From positions 161,357 through 225,356 of the forward strand of contig NZ_JAIWIA010000009.1 of the NCBI RefSeq assembly GCF_020176695.1: a stretch of 64,000 nt of DNA, in the 5' to 3' direction. The notes beneath the pieces were generated by a model that saw nothing but the letters and a program-made list of their open reading frames with translations, did no database searches and was not told the DNA's origin. The stretch is from Massilia sp. MS-15. GTDB taxonomy: Bacteria; Pseudomonadota; Gammaproteobacteria; Burkholderiales; Burkholderiaceae_D. Shown here piece by piece: positions 56,039-64,000 of this stretch (position 1 is its first letter; every line of letters begins with the position of its first letter). A program made the translations under genes and the position numbers.

Positions 56039-57288
56039 ACTACGAGGCCATGCCCCCGATCTGGGTGCCGCTGGCCTTCCTGCTCGCCGCACCATGCTTC
56101 GCGCTGGCGGCATCGGTCGTGCTGGCCTGGCAGGGCGAGGCGGCGCTGGTCTCGCGCTGGACGCCGGCCACGCTCGCCATGACGCACCTGCTGACCCTGG
56201 GCTTCCTGACGATGACGATCGTCGGCGCCCTGTTCCAGCTGCTGCCGGTGGTCGCAGGCGCCCGGATCCCCCTTGCGCGTCCCGTCGCGGTCGCCGGCTG
56301 GATCGGCCTGGTGTCGGGAACCGTGATCCTGGCCAGCGCCCTGGGCCTTGGACTGGGAGGCGCTGCCTTCCACGCCGCCGCGGCGGTGCTCGCCCTGGCG
56401 GGCCTGCTCATGCTGGCGGTGCTTGGCATCGCGCTCGCGCGCCGCGCCGCCCCTGCCGCCAACGCGCTGGTGCGCGGCGTGCGGCTGGCCGCAGCAGGCC
56501 TGGCGCTCACGCTGGGCCTGGGCGGCACGCTGGCCCTGTACCTGGGCGGCGTGGCGGTGGCGGACGTCGTGCTGCTGACCGACATCCACGCATCCTGGGG
56601 GTTGCTGGGCTGGGTCGTGGCCTTGACGACGGTCGTGTCGTTCCAGGTCATTCCGATGTTCCAGGGTACGGCAGCCTATCCGGCGTCCCAGGAAGCCGGG
56701 GTGCCCGCGCTGCTGTTCGCGCTGCTGCTGGCCTGGAGCGCCGCGGCGCTCGGCGGAACCGGACAGTGGCGCACCGCTGCCGAGATCGGCCTTGGCGTGC
56801 TACTGCTGTCATACGTCCGGACAACGCTCCTGCACTTCCGGCGGCGCAAGCGCCAGGCCGATGTCGGCACGTTTTACTGGATCCAGGCCATGGCGTGCCT
56901 GGCAGGGGCGGTACTGGTCCATTTCCTTCCGATCGATGGCGACCGCCGGGCCCTGATGATGGGCATCATGGTCATCGCGGGCTTTGCGATGTCTGCGATC
57001 AATGGCATGTTGTACAAAATCGTGCCCTTCCTCGTCTGGTACCACTTGCAGGAAAGGGCCGGGGGCGCACGTGCGCGCATGCCCGGGATCAGGACGATCG
57101 TCGATGAGCCGCGCGCGCTGCGCCAGTGGCGCTGGCACCTGGTTGCCTTCGCCCTGCTGCTGGCGGCGCCGCTGGCGCCCGGGGTCCTGGCGCGGCCCGC
57201 CGGCCTGTTCCAGGCCCTGGCCATGCTCTTGCTGATCCGCGACCTGGCCGGTGCCGCCATGCTTTACCTGCGTCTTCGCAGGGCCTAG
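56023..57288 (+). CDS. NnrS-like polytopic membrane protein
   Basis: A 421-residue membrane protein with about 12 hydrophobic segments. His residues occur in membrane-facing contexts as in NnrS and haem-copper proteins: MTHLLTLGFLTMTIVGALFQ, LLTDIHASWGLLGWVVAL, ALVHF-like AVLVHFLP and MLYKIVPFLVWYHLQ. It is not the full NnrS pattern but belongs to the same broad group. It ends the norB-DUF2249-nsrR-DUF2249 run, so a part in NO tolerance or haem handling is likely. Confidence 0.8.
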   Translation: MQRKLNYEAMPPIWVPLAFLLAAPCFALAASVVLAWQGEAALVSRWTPATLAMTHLLTLGFLTMTIVGALFQLLPVVAGARIPLARPVAVAGWIGLVSGTVILASALGLGLGGAAFHAAAAVLALAGLLMLAVLGIALARRAAPAANALVRGVRLAAAGLALTLGLGGTLALYLGGVAVADVVLLTDIHASWGLLGWVVALTTVVSFQVIPMFQGTAAYPASQEAGVPALLFALLLAWSAAALGGTGQWRTAAEIGLGVLLLSYVRTTLLHFRRRKRQADVGTFYWIQAMACLAGAVLVHFLPIDGDRRALMMGIMVIAGFAMSAINGMLYKIVPFLVWYHLQERAGGARARMPGIRTIVDEPRALRQWRWHLVAFALLLAAPLAPGVLARPAGLFQALAMLLLIRDLAGAAMLYLRLRRA

Positions 57289-57393
57289 AGAGCAAGCCTC
57301 GAACCGCGCCACCCTTGCATGGAGGAAAATGCCCGGCTGGAGCTTGCCGAGTTATCATTGCATGCATCGGACCAGGATAGCAGGAGAAGGGAT

Positions 57394-58761
57394 ATGCAAG
57401 AACTATCGCGAGGCGCGCGCTTGGCCCTCGCCCAGGATGTGTCACAGAGGCCGCTTCAGGTCAAGCTGGCGGGCCAGGGCCTGGCACTCGACTTTGCCTG
57501 CTTTGCCATTGGCGCCTCCGGCAAGCTGGTCGACGACCGGTACATGACCTTCTTCAACCAGGCCAGCACGCCGTGCGGCGGCGTTGTGCTGGCGAGCCAG
57601 GGAAGCACGGTCGACGGTTTTATGTTTCGCCTCGCCATGCTGCCGCCGACGGTCGAGCGTGTCGTCATCACGGCCAGTATCGACGGGGACGGCGCCATGT
57701 CGCAGCTGGCACAAGGCCACGTGGGCCTGCATGGCGCGGAAGGCGAATTCGCCCGCTTCGCATTCACCGGCCAGGATTTCGCCCATGAACAGGCGGTCAT
57801 GCTCGGCGAGTTCTACCGCAGGGACGGGGGCTGGCGCTTCATGGCGGTCGCGCAAGGATTCAACGGCGGATTGCCCGCGCTGGTACGGCATTTCGGCGCC
57901 GACGTCGCGCAGGAGTCCGCGCCCGCCATCCCCGCGCCACAAGTCCAGGCGGCACAGGCAGCGCCTCCAGCGTCGAGCATCAGCCTGGAAAAGCGCATCG
58001 AAGCCAAGGCACCGCAACTCGTCAGCCTGGTGAAATCGGCGGGCGTGTCGCTGGCCAAGGCCGGGCTGCAGGGGCATCGTGCCAGGGTCTGCCTGGTGCT
58101 CGATATTTCTGGATCGATGAGCAGCCTGTATCGCAAAGGCCTGGTGCAGCGTTTCGCCGAACGCATCCTGGCGCTGGGGTGCCGCTTCGATGATGATGGC
58201 GACATCGACGTCTTCCTGTTCGGCAGGAACGTCCATCGGACCGAGCCGATGGGGCTTTCCAACTGGACGGGTTACGTCGCAAAGGCCATCGAGCGGCATC
58301 CGCTCGAGGGCGATACCCGCTACGGCGCCGCCATGGCCGCGGTGCGCCGGCATTATTTCCCCGATACGGACGGGGGCGAGCGCAGGACGGCACATGCTGC
58401 GCCGCTCCCGGTCTACGTCATGTTCGTGACCGACGGCGGCACTTCCGACCAGGCCGTGACCGAACGCCAGCTGCGCTGGTCGAGCCGCGAACCGATTTTC
58501 TGGCAGTTCATGGGAATCGGGAAGGGAAGGAAATCGAGAAGCAAGCGCCTGTCCAATTTCGCCGAGTCCGATTTCCCTTTCCTGGAAAAACTCGACGACC
58601 TGGACGGGCGCCTGATCGACAACGCCGACTTCTTTTCGGTGGCGAGCCCGGACGAACATGACGATGCCGCATTGTACGACCTGTTGACGACGGAATACCC
58701 GGCTTGGGTGGCGCAGGCGCGGCAGCACGGGCTGTTGCAGGAGCCGAACCGGGTGAGCTAG
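57394..58761 (+). CDS. TerD-domain and VWA-domain fusion protein
   Basis: A 455-residue protein. Residues ~10-190 match a TerD/stress-protein domain (LDFACFAIGASGKLVDDRYM; FFNQASTPCGG; RVVITASIDGDGAMSQLAQG). Residues ~235-455 form a von Willebrand A domain with a complete metal-binding site: DISGSMSSLYRKG (DxSxS), EGDTRYGAAM (Thr) and FVTDGGTSDQA (Asp). Both kinds of domain occur in tellurite/stress ter operons, here joined in one protein and with no other ter gene nearby. AGGAGAAGG precedes ATG 57394; an in-frame ATG at 57319 is less likely. Its role is unknown. Confidence 0.85.
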   Translation: MQELSRGARLALAQDVSQRPLQVKLAGQGLALDFACFAIGASGKLVDDRYMTFFNQASTPCGGVVLASQGSTVDGFMFRLAMLPPTVERVVITASIDGDGAMSQLAQGHVGLHGAEGEFARFAFTGQDFAHEQAVMLGEFYRRDGGWRFMAVAQGFNGGLPALVRHFGADVAQESAPAIPAPQVQAAQAAPPASSISLEKRIEAKAPQLVSLVKSAGVSLAKAGLQGHRARVCLVLDISGSMSSLYRKGLVQRFAERILALGCRFDDDGDIDVFLFGRNVHRTEPMGLSNWTGYVAKAIERHPLEGDTRYGAAMAAVRRHYFPDTDGGERRTAHAAPLPVYVMFVTDGGTSDQAVTERQLRWSSREPIFWQFMGIGKGRKSRSKRLSNFAESDFPFLEKLDDLDGRLIDNADFFSVASPDEHDDAALYDLLTTEYPAWVAQARQHGLLQEPNRVS

Positions 58762-58830
58762 CTTGGCCGCCCCATGCCGCTGGATTCGCGGTACGTACAG
58801 CGCAGCCTGTGCAGGCCGCCTGGCCGCGAC

Positions 58831-59685
58831 TCAGATACCCGGCTGGTCAAGGATGTGATCGATCGCCACCAGTGTCTCCAGGGCCCCGGCGGCAATCCCG
58901 ACGCCGGGCACGCCGTCGAGATGCGGTGCGCGCGGGTTGATCCGGATGAGCGCGCCGCCGTGCCGCAGCACGACGCGCCGGGCGAACTGGCGTACGGCCG
59001 GGACGTCCAGCCCGGCCCCGATTTCGATCACCACCGGGCGGCGCACCCGTGCCAGCCATTCCTGGCAGTGCGCCGCCTGCGATGCGCGCTGCGTATCGAT
59101 CCAGCCGTCATCGCCGAACATGAGGATGTTCGGCCGGGCCATGCCGCCGCAGCGGGGACAGGCGGGCAGGGGACTGCGCAGCGCACAGTGGGCCTGGTCC
59201 ACCACCGGCTGCAGGCCGTCGGCCGGCCAAAGCAGGGGAACGCAGGGCAGCAGGCACTGCAGGCGGTGGATGCTCCCATGGCATTCCTCGATCCGCGACG
59301 GATCGAAGCCGGCCTTCTGGAACTGGCCATCGACGTTGCTCGTGAACACGAAGTAGCCATCACGCTTCGCCTCGCCCCAGCGCCGCAGCAGCCCGTAGCC
59401 GGCATGTGGAAGGGTGCGGCGGTACAGGCCTAGCCGGTGGCCGTAGAAACCCCAGGCGCGGCGCGCATCGGCGCGGAAGGCGGACGGACTGGCGATATCG
59501 ATGAAGCCCGTTCCTGCGGCGGCAAGCGCCGGGTAGGCCTTCCAGAAACCGGCGTTGCCGCGAAAGTCGGGCAGGCCGGAATCGACGCCCATCCCTGCGC
59601 CGGCAGCGATGAGCAGCGCATCGGCGCCGGCAAGCAGGGCCGCGGCGCGTTCGATGGCCCGCGGGTCGCCTGGCGCCGCGCTCAT
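58831..59685 (-). CDS. Sirtuin (NAD-dependent protein deacylase family)
   Basis: A 284-residue Sir2-type protein. The NAD site is GAGMGVDSGLPDFRGNAGFW, the second part is TSNVDGQFQKAGF, the catalytic His lies in EECHGSIHRLQC, and four Cys (QCLLPC and CPRCGG) could hold zinc. The fold continues with VVIEIGAGLDVPAVRQF. It lacks the acyl-lysine pocket detail I could use to predict the acyl group. The start 59685 overlaps the stop of a ten-codon leader that has its own AAAGGA site. Confidence 0.88.
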   Translation of the reverse strand: MSAAPGDPRAIERAAALLAGADALLIAAGAGMGVDSGLPDFRGNAGFWKAYPALAAAGTGFIDIASPSAFRADARRAWGFYGHRLGLYRRTLPHAGYGLLRRWGEAKRDGYFVFTSNVDGQFQKAGFDPSRIEECHGSIHRLQCLLPCVPLLWPADGLQPVVDQAHCALRSPLPACPRCGGMARPNILMFGDDGWIDTQRASQAAHCQEWLARVRRPVVIEIGAGLDVPAVRQFARRVVLRHGGALIRINPRAPHLDGVPGVGIAAGALETLVAIDHILDQPGI

Positions 59686-59714
59686 GCCGGCGCCCCGAAC
59701 GGTTCGGTGTGCAT
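59682..59714 (-). other. Ten-codon leader ORF before the sirtuin gene
   Basis: An ATG at 59714 with AAAGGA upstream opens MHTEPFGAPA and stops in the sirtuin's start codon (ATGA overlap). The sirtuin start itself has no clear ribosome site, so the leader could deliver ribosomes to it. It may equally be a relic of a longer N-terminus. Confidence 0.4.
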
Positions 59715-59828
59715 GCTGTGTCCTTTCACGCATGTCCGTGCATGGTGAACATCGTGCCGGCCTGGCGCTATACGAGCTTCGCCAATCGATGGTGCCCGGT
59801 TCGGACGCGTTATCGTCCGGACCCGTGA

Positions 59829-60485
59829 TCAGGCCTGCGGCCCCGCCGCCCGCTTGCTGCGATACCGCTCCTGCATCCATGCCACGATGCCCGGCACCAG
59901 CGACAGCACGATGATGCCGAGAATGACGGCAGTCAGGTTCTCATTGACCCATTTGATGTTGCCGAAGGCATACCCGGCCAGCGTCAGCGATACCACCCAC
60001 AGGGTGCCGCCCGAAATGTTATACGAAAGGAAGGTCCGGTAGCGCATGCTGCCCAGCGCCGCGACGAAGGGCGCCAGCGTGCGGACGATCGGCACGTAAC
60101 GCGCGAGCACGATGGTCTTGGGGCCATGGCGCTCGAAAAAGCGCTCGGTATACAGGATGTGTTCGGGCTTGATGAAGCGCAGCCGGTGGCCCGCCTGGAT
60201 TCGTCCGCGGAAGGCGCTGCCGACCGCGAAATTGACGATGTCTCCCAGCACCGCCGCCACGATCAGCAGCGGGATCAGCACCGGCAGCGACAACATGCCT
60301 TTCGCCGCCAGCGCACCGGTGACGAACAGCAGGGAGTCGCCCGGCAGGAAGGGCATCACGACCACACCCGTTTCGACGAAGATCACTGCGAACAGCAGTA
60401 CATAGACGAGCACCTGGTACTCGGCCGCGAGGACGGCGAGATGGCGGTCGAGGTGGAGGAACCAGTCGAGCAGGGTAGTCAGCAT
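59829..60485 (-). CDS. DedA-family inner-membrane protein
   Basis: A 218-residue membrane protein with the DedA pattern: VIFVETGVVVMPFLPGDSLLFVTGALAAKG (first half, with Glu and Pro-Gly-Asp), then FFERHGPKTIVLARYVPIVR and TLAPFVAALGSMRYRTFLSYN with the conserved Arg residues, and GGTLWVVSLTLAGY. About five segments. Members act as lipid scramblases or proton-linked transporters for lipid carriers and affect membrane charge. ATG 60485 is taken; the longer frame upstream has no site. Confidence 0.93.
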   Translation of the reverse strand: MLTTLLDWFLHLDRHLAVLAAEYQVLVYVLLFAVIFVETGVVVMPFLPGDSLLFVTGALAAKGMLSLPVLIPLLIVAAVLGDIVNFAVGSAFRGRIQAGHRLRFIKPEHILYTERFFERHGPKTIVLARYVPIVRTLAPFVAALGSMRYRTFLSYNISGGTLWVVSLTLAGYAFGNIKWVNENLTAVILGIIVLSLVPGIVAWMQERYRSKRAAGPQA

Positions 60486-60718
60486 AGCGTTTGTCTTTGT
60501 TTCATGTGAAAGCCAGGGATCGATCCCGCGTGATCGGCGCGCCAGTGCGCGGGGCACACAGGTGGGGGCGCAAACCACCGCATTGTACCGCGTGGCATGC
60601 GTCCCCCCTAGTCGTCCATCACGCCGCAGGCGGCCTGCCGGCTCGGTAGACCTGCTAAGATGCCGATTTTGACACAGCGACGCGCCTGCATCCGCCTAGG
60701 CCGCGCCAGACTCCGCCC

Positions 60719-61300
60719 ATGATTCCCTTTACCTTCAACGACATCGAGGTCGGCGCGCGCCTGGTCGAGGCCCTCGCGCGCCAGGCGAGCTCGCTGCGCG
60801 GCATGCCGATCACCTATGGCGACCTGCTGGCGCTGGCCCGCTCCCTGCATCCGAAGGATGAGGTGCTTGGCCGCGCGGTCCAGGTCGGCATCGGCCCGAA
60901 GCTGCTGTTCGTGGAAGGTTTCTGCGCCGCGCACGGCTATCCCAACCTGGCCTGCCTCGCACTGGACCGGGACACCGTGCGGCCCCATCCCGCCTACCAG
61001 GGCGACCGGGAAGCCGATCGCCGCGCCGCCGCCGGCTTCGACTGGAGCGGGATCGCGGCGCCGCTCGCGGCGCATGTGGCCGCGCAGCGCGCGATGGTGC
61101 CGGCGCGCTACAAGCCGCGCAAGGAGCGGCCGGCGGACGTGGCCTGGTATGCCTATTTCTGTTCGCACCGGGCCGCCTGCGACAGGCTCGGCCTGGAGGA
61201 CAAGCAGGAAATCATCAACCAGATGATGGCCGGACTGGACCCGGAAACCGCGCTGGCGCGCGTGCTGGCGGCCCGGCCCGCATTCGGCGGGGCAGGCTAA
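60719..61300 (+). CDS. Hypothetical protein
   Basis: A 193-residue soluble protein (MIPFTFNDIEVGARLVEALA, ...TYGDLLALARSLHPKDEVLG..., HPAYQGDREADRRAAAGFDW, PARYKPRKERPADVAWYAYF). The first ~100 residues, with ITYGDLLALAR and VGIGPKLLFVEGFCAAHGYPNLACLAL, have the flavour of small MGMT/alkyltransferase-like or NTP-binding helper proteins, but there is no catalytic motif I can name. It stands alone with 233 bases upstream. Confidence 0.75.
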   Translation: MIPFTFNDIEVGARLVEALARQASSLRGMPITYGDLLALARSLHPKDEVLGRAVQVGIGPKLLFVEGFCAAHGYPNLACLALDRDTVRPHPAYQGDREADRRAAAGFDWSGIAAPLAAHVAAQRAMVPARYKPRKERPADVAWYAYFCSHRAACDRLGLEDKQEIINQMMAGLDPETALARVLAARPAFGGAG

Positions 61301-61400
61301 GGACGTTCCTGAGGGCCGTGTCCCGCAGGATAGCTTGCACTGTGCTGCCGAGCCCTTGAACGTGCTAGGATAATCTTTCCAGTCGCATGGCGCCGCCATC

Positions 61401-63527
61401 ATGGATTCCGATAATGCCGCGGGCGGTCCAGCCCGCCTCGAAGACCTGCTCGAGCATATTCCTGCCGGCGTCGTGGTGCACGGCCCCGACGGCCGCATCC
61501 TGTCTGCCAACCGGCTCGCGTGCGAGCTGCTCGGCCAGACCCAGGACGAGCTGACCGGCACCGCGTCCAGCGCGGCGGCATGGACCTTCATCCGCCCCAA
61601 CCACACGCGCATGCGGCCCGAGGACTTTCCGGTCAACGTGGTGTTGCGCACCGGCGTCAAGGTGGCACAGCTGATCGTCGGCGTTCCCGATGCGGGGGGC
61701 GTGCCGCTGCGTTGGCTGATCTGCAATGCCTACCCGGAATGCGATGCGTCGGGCCAGGTGCAGCAGGTGGTGGTCTGCTTTACCGACTGCACCGCGCTCA
61801 AGCGTGCCAAGCAGCGCCTGCAGAAGTCCGAGAAGCGCCTGCGCCTGGTCCTGCGCGGTTCTACCGATGCGCCCTGGGACTACGACCTCGTGACCCGCGA
61901 AATCTACTATTCGGAGCGCTGGTGGAGCATGCTCGGCTACCATCCGGGCGAATTGCCCGCCGACGAAACCTTGTGGCTGGCGCTCGCCCATCCGGAGGAC
62001 CAGGAAGCGGTGATGGCGTTCATGCGCGAACTGTTCGCCAAGCGCTTCGACACCTACAGCATCGAGTTCCGGCTGCGCCACCGCGATGGCCACTACGTGC
62101 CGGTGCTGTCGCGCGGCTTCGTGCTACGCGACAATCACGGCAAGCCGCTGCGCATCTCCGGCACCAATACCGACCTCACCGAACGCAAGCAGGCCGAGCA
62201 CCAGGTCTACCAGGCCGCCTATTTCGACTACCTGACCGGCCTGCCCAACCGCCGGCTGCTGGTGGAAGAGCTGGACAAGGCGCTGGCGCGCAGCGCCCGC
62301 ACCGGCGAGCATGGGGCGCTGCTGCTGCTCGACCTGGACAACTTCAAGCTCGTCAACGACACCCTCGGCCACGAACTGGGCGACGCGCTGCTGTGCCAGG
62401 TGTCGGAGCGCCTGCGGCTGGTGCTGCGCCACAGCGACGGCCTGGCCCGGCTGGGCGGCGACGAGTTCGTCATCGTGCTGGAACAGCTGGGCAGTTCGGT
62501 GCGCGAGGCGGTGCGCGAAACCGGGCACGTGGTCGACAAGCTGCTCGCTGCGCTCGAGCAGCCCTATCATCTGGGCGGGCGGATGGTCCTCAGCACGCCC
62601 AGCATCGGCATCGTGCTGTTCGACGGGACCACGGCCGATGTCGATGCCCTGCTCAAGCAGGCCGACATGGCCATGTACCAGGCCAAGGCCGACGGCCGCC
62701 ATACGGCGCGCTTCTTCGACCCGGGCATGCAGGCGGCCGCCGACCGCCAGGCGGCGCTGGAGGCGGCCCTGCGCGGCGGCCTGGCGGCGCACCAGTTCGT
62801 GCTGTATTGCCAGCCGCAGTTCAACCGCCAGGGACGCCTGGTGGGCGCCGAGGCGCTGGTGCGCTGGCGCCGCGAGAGCGGCGAGCTGGTCGGGCCCGCC
62901 GAGTTCATCGGCCTGGCCGAGGCCACCGGGCTGATCGGCCCGCTCGGGCAGCATGTGCTCGAAGCCGGCTGCCGGGCGCTGGCGCGCTGGCGCGGCGACC
63001 GCGTGCTGGGTCGCCTGAAGCTGGCGGTCAATGTCAGCGCCCACCAGCTGCGCAGCGCGGCCTTTGCGCGCCAGGTGGACGAGATCCTGGCGCAGACCGG
63101 CGCGCGGCCGCAGAAGCTGTGCCTGGAGCTGACCGAAAGCGTGTTCGCCGAGGACGCGGCCGGCATCATCGCGCGCATGCATGCGCTGCGCGCCCGCGGC
63201 ATCGGGTTCTCGCTGGACGACTTCGGTACCGGCTTTTCATCGCTGTCCTACCTGAAGCGCTTTCCCCTGACGGCGCTGAAGATCGACCGCTCCTTCGTGC
63301 ACGACGTGCACATCGATCCGGACGCGGGCCCGATCGTCGAGGCGATCATCGCCCTGGCGCGCACGCTCAAGCTCGACATCGTGGCCGAAGGCGTCGAGCA
63401 CGAGGCACAGCGCAGCTTCCTGATCGAGGGCGGTTGCAGCACCTTCCAGGGTTACCTGCTGGGGATGCCGGTGCCGATCGAGGAATTCGAGCACCGGTAC
63501 AGCGCGCAAGGCTTCGGGCACGCCTGA
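61401..63527 (+). CDS. PAS-GGDEF-EAL cyclic-di-GMP enzyme
   Basis: A 708-residue protein without membrane segments. It has a PAS domain at ~8-135 (IPAGVVVHGPDGRILSANRL), a second PAS with PAC end at ~150-265 (RHRDGHYVPVLSRGF), a GGDEF domain with the active LGGDEFVIVLE (~350), and an EAL domain with AEALVRWRRE (~495) and LDDFGTGFSSLSYLKRFP (~605). Both halves keep their key residues, so it could make or degrade cyclic-di-GMP; in many such proteins one activity prevails. The start is an ATG at 61401. It has no partner nearby. Confidence 0.95.
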   Translation: MDSDNAAGGPARLEDLLEHIPAGVVVHGPDGRILSANRLACELLGQTQDELTGTASSAAAWTFIRPNHTRMRPEDFPVNVVLRTGVKVAQLIVGVPDAGGVPLRWLICNAYPECDASGQVQQVVVCFTDCTALKRAKQRLQKSEKRLRLVLRGSTDAPWDYDLVTREIYYSERWWSMLGYHPGELPADETLWLALAHPEDQEAVMAFMRELFAKRFDTYSIEFRLRHRDGHYVPVLSRGFVLRDNHGKPLRISGTNTDLTERKQAEHQVYQAAYFDYLTGLPNRRLLVEELDKALARSARTGEHGALLLLDLDNFKLVNDTLGHELGDALLCQVSERLRLVLRHSDGLARLGGDEFVIVLEQLGSSVREAVRETGHVVDKLLAALEQPYHLGGRMVLSTPSIGIVLFDGTTADVDALLKQADMAMYQAKADGRHTARFFDPGMQAAADRQAALEAALRGGLAAHQFVLYCQPQFNRQGRLVGAEALVRWRRESGELVGPAEFIGLAEATGLIGPLGQHVLEAGCRALARWRGDRVLGRLKLAVNVSAHQLRSAAFARQVDEILAQTGARPQKLCLELTESVFAEDAAGIIARMHALRARGIGFSLDDFGTGFSSLSYLKRFPLTALKIDRSFVHDVHIDPDAGPIVEAIIALARTLKLDIVAEGVEHEAQRSFLIEGGCSTFQGYLLGMPVPIEEFEHRYSAQGFGHA

Positions 63528-63599
63528 CGACAGGCTGCGTCGTGACGAGGCCACTCCAGCCGCGGAAACTCGCGCCATGCAGGGCAGCCTGCGCTTTTC

Positions 63600-64000
63600 C
63601 TAGCGCGGATCGGGATCGAACCAATGCTTGGGAAAAGTGCCGTCGTAATATTCGACCAGTTCGAGCAGCATTGCCGGCTGCTGGTTCGGTATGTACAGCA
63701 GGCGTTTCGAGTCCCGGGACAGCAGCTCACTGGACATCTGGTTTTCCGATATGAGCGGCTTTTTCATGATCGTTCCATCGCGCATCCGGACCGACCGGTA
63801 GCCGATGCGTTTCTCGAGGTAGGCCAGCATATCGGGCGACTGGTCGCCGAAGTACTGGACACCGCGGGTATTGCGAATGAAATTATCCCAGGTATCCGGG
63901 TAATATCTTTTCAATTGGCTGATATGCTGTACCACGGGCCATAAGGTAATGCCGGCCGATCCTAATTGGCCAATTGCCATATCAAGTGTTTCATTCGCAA
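63600..64000 (-). CDS. TraG/VirD4-like coupling protein, C-terminal part
   Basis: The minus-strand frame is open from the window edge to a stop at 63600. It reads MAIGQLGSAGITLWPVVQHI then SQLKRYYPDTWDNFIRNTRG and VQYFG, which matches the end of the TraG/TraD ATPase (the WP..QDLSQL..LY...WETF.....VQ.FG region). The tail KRLLYIPNQQPAMLLELVEY is also typical. Such proteins couple DNA or effectors to type IV secretion. The base composition is clearly more AT-rich than the adjoining genes. The start lies outside the window; it may be part of a mobile or conjugative element, or a relic. Confidence 0.7.
   Translation of the reverse strand, partial: ANETLDMAIGQLGSAGITLWPVVQHISQLKRYYPDTWDNFIRNTRGVQYFGDQSPDMLAYLEKRIGYRSVRMRDGTIMKKPLISENQMSSELLSRDSKRLLYIPNQQPAMLLELVEYYDGTFPKHWFDPDPR

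Overview
The window is high-GC bacterial DNA with dense, tightly packed genes. The gene content and the style of the proteins (a long-form DeoC, a NarK1-NarK2-NarGHJI order with a parvulin gene behind narI, an HTH-PfkB/PsuG pair, an ISXO2-type transposase) suggest a betaproteobacterium of the Oxalobacteraceae, Massilia-like. That assignment is an inference from gene content; there is no rRNA or tRNA here to confirm it.

Layout. 1-4.5 kb: the 5' part of a secreted protein, a GNAT acetyltransferase with a TonB-domain protein, a small membrane protein with a LytS/LytTR two-component pair, and a DUF2076 protein. 4.5-6.7 kb: an AT-richer accessory island between the remnant of an IS66 transposase and the remnant of an IS5-type transposase. 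It holds a frameshifted gene with an L,D-transpeptidase-like HTG..S.GCITV motif and an intact downstream gene for an exported protein, arranged like an effector-immunity pair. 6.7-14 kb: a minus-strand nucleoside-salvage operon read PNP-deoB-deoC-aldehyde dehydrogenase-deoA-cdd. 14-16.4 kb: a divergent HTH-PfkB kinase plus psuG, then a LysR regulator. 17-22.6 kb: a helical lipoprotein, a pcp-DUF979-DUF969 unit and several housekeeping or unknown genes. 23-27.7 kb: a BMP-type (nucleoside) ABC transporter, with a strong hairpin between the binding-protein gene and the ATPase gene and a terminator behind the operon. 27.8-28.75 kb: an IS1595-family transposase.

28.9-57.3 kb is a large nitrate and nitric-oxide respiration region. 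On the minus strand run moeA, narK1, narK2, narG, narH, narJ, narI, a parvulin isomerase, a YitT-type membrane protein and a small unknown protein. A plus-strand hybrid kinase follows upstream of moeA, then moaA, beta-carbonic anhydrase, narX and narL on the minus strand. Diverging from moaA are a Dnr-type Crp/Fnr regulator (with a consensus FNR/DNR box) and nnrS; next come an HMA-like small protein and hemN. Diverging from hemN are a quinol nitric oxide reductase (norB), a DUF2249 protein, an NsrR-like Rrf2 regulator, a second DUF2249 protein and an NnrS-like membrane protein. GGACTAG-type heptamers recur upstream of narK1, narG and moaA/dnr and are candidate shared operators. Together these genes import nitrate, build the molybdenum cofactor, reduce nitrate, export nitrite, sense nitrate and NO, make haem without oxygen and remove NO.

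57.4-64 kb: a TerD-VWA fusion, a sirtuin, a DedA protein, an unknown protein, a PAS-GGDEF-EAL protein, and at the end part of a TraG/VirD4-like coupling protein in AT-richer DNA, perhaps the edge of another mobile region. No CRISPR array, rRNA, tRNA or replication origin was seen.
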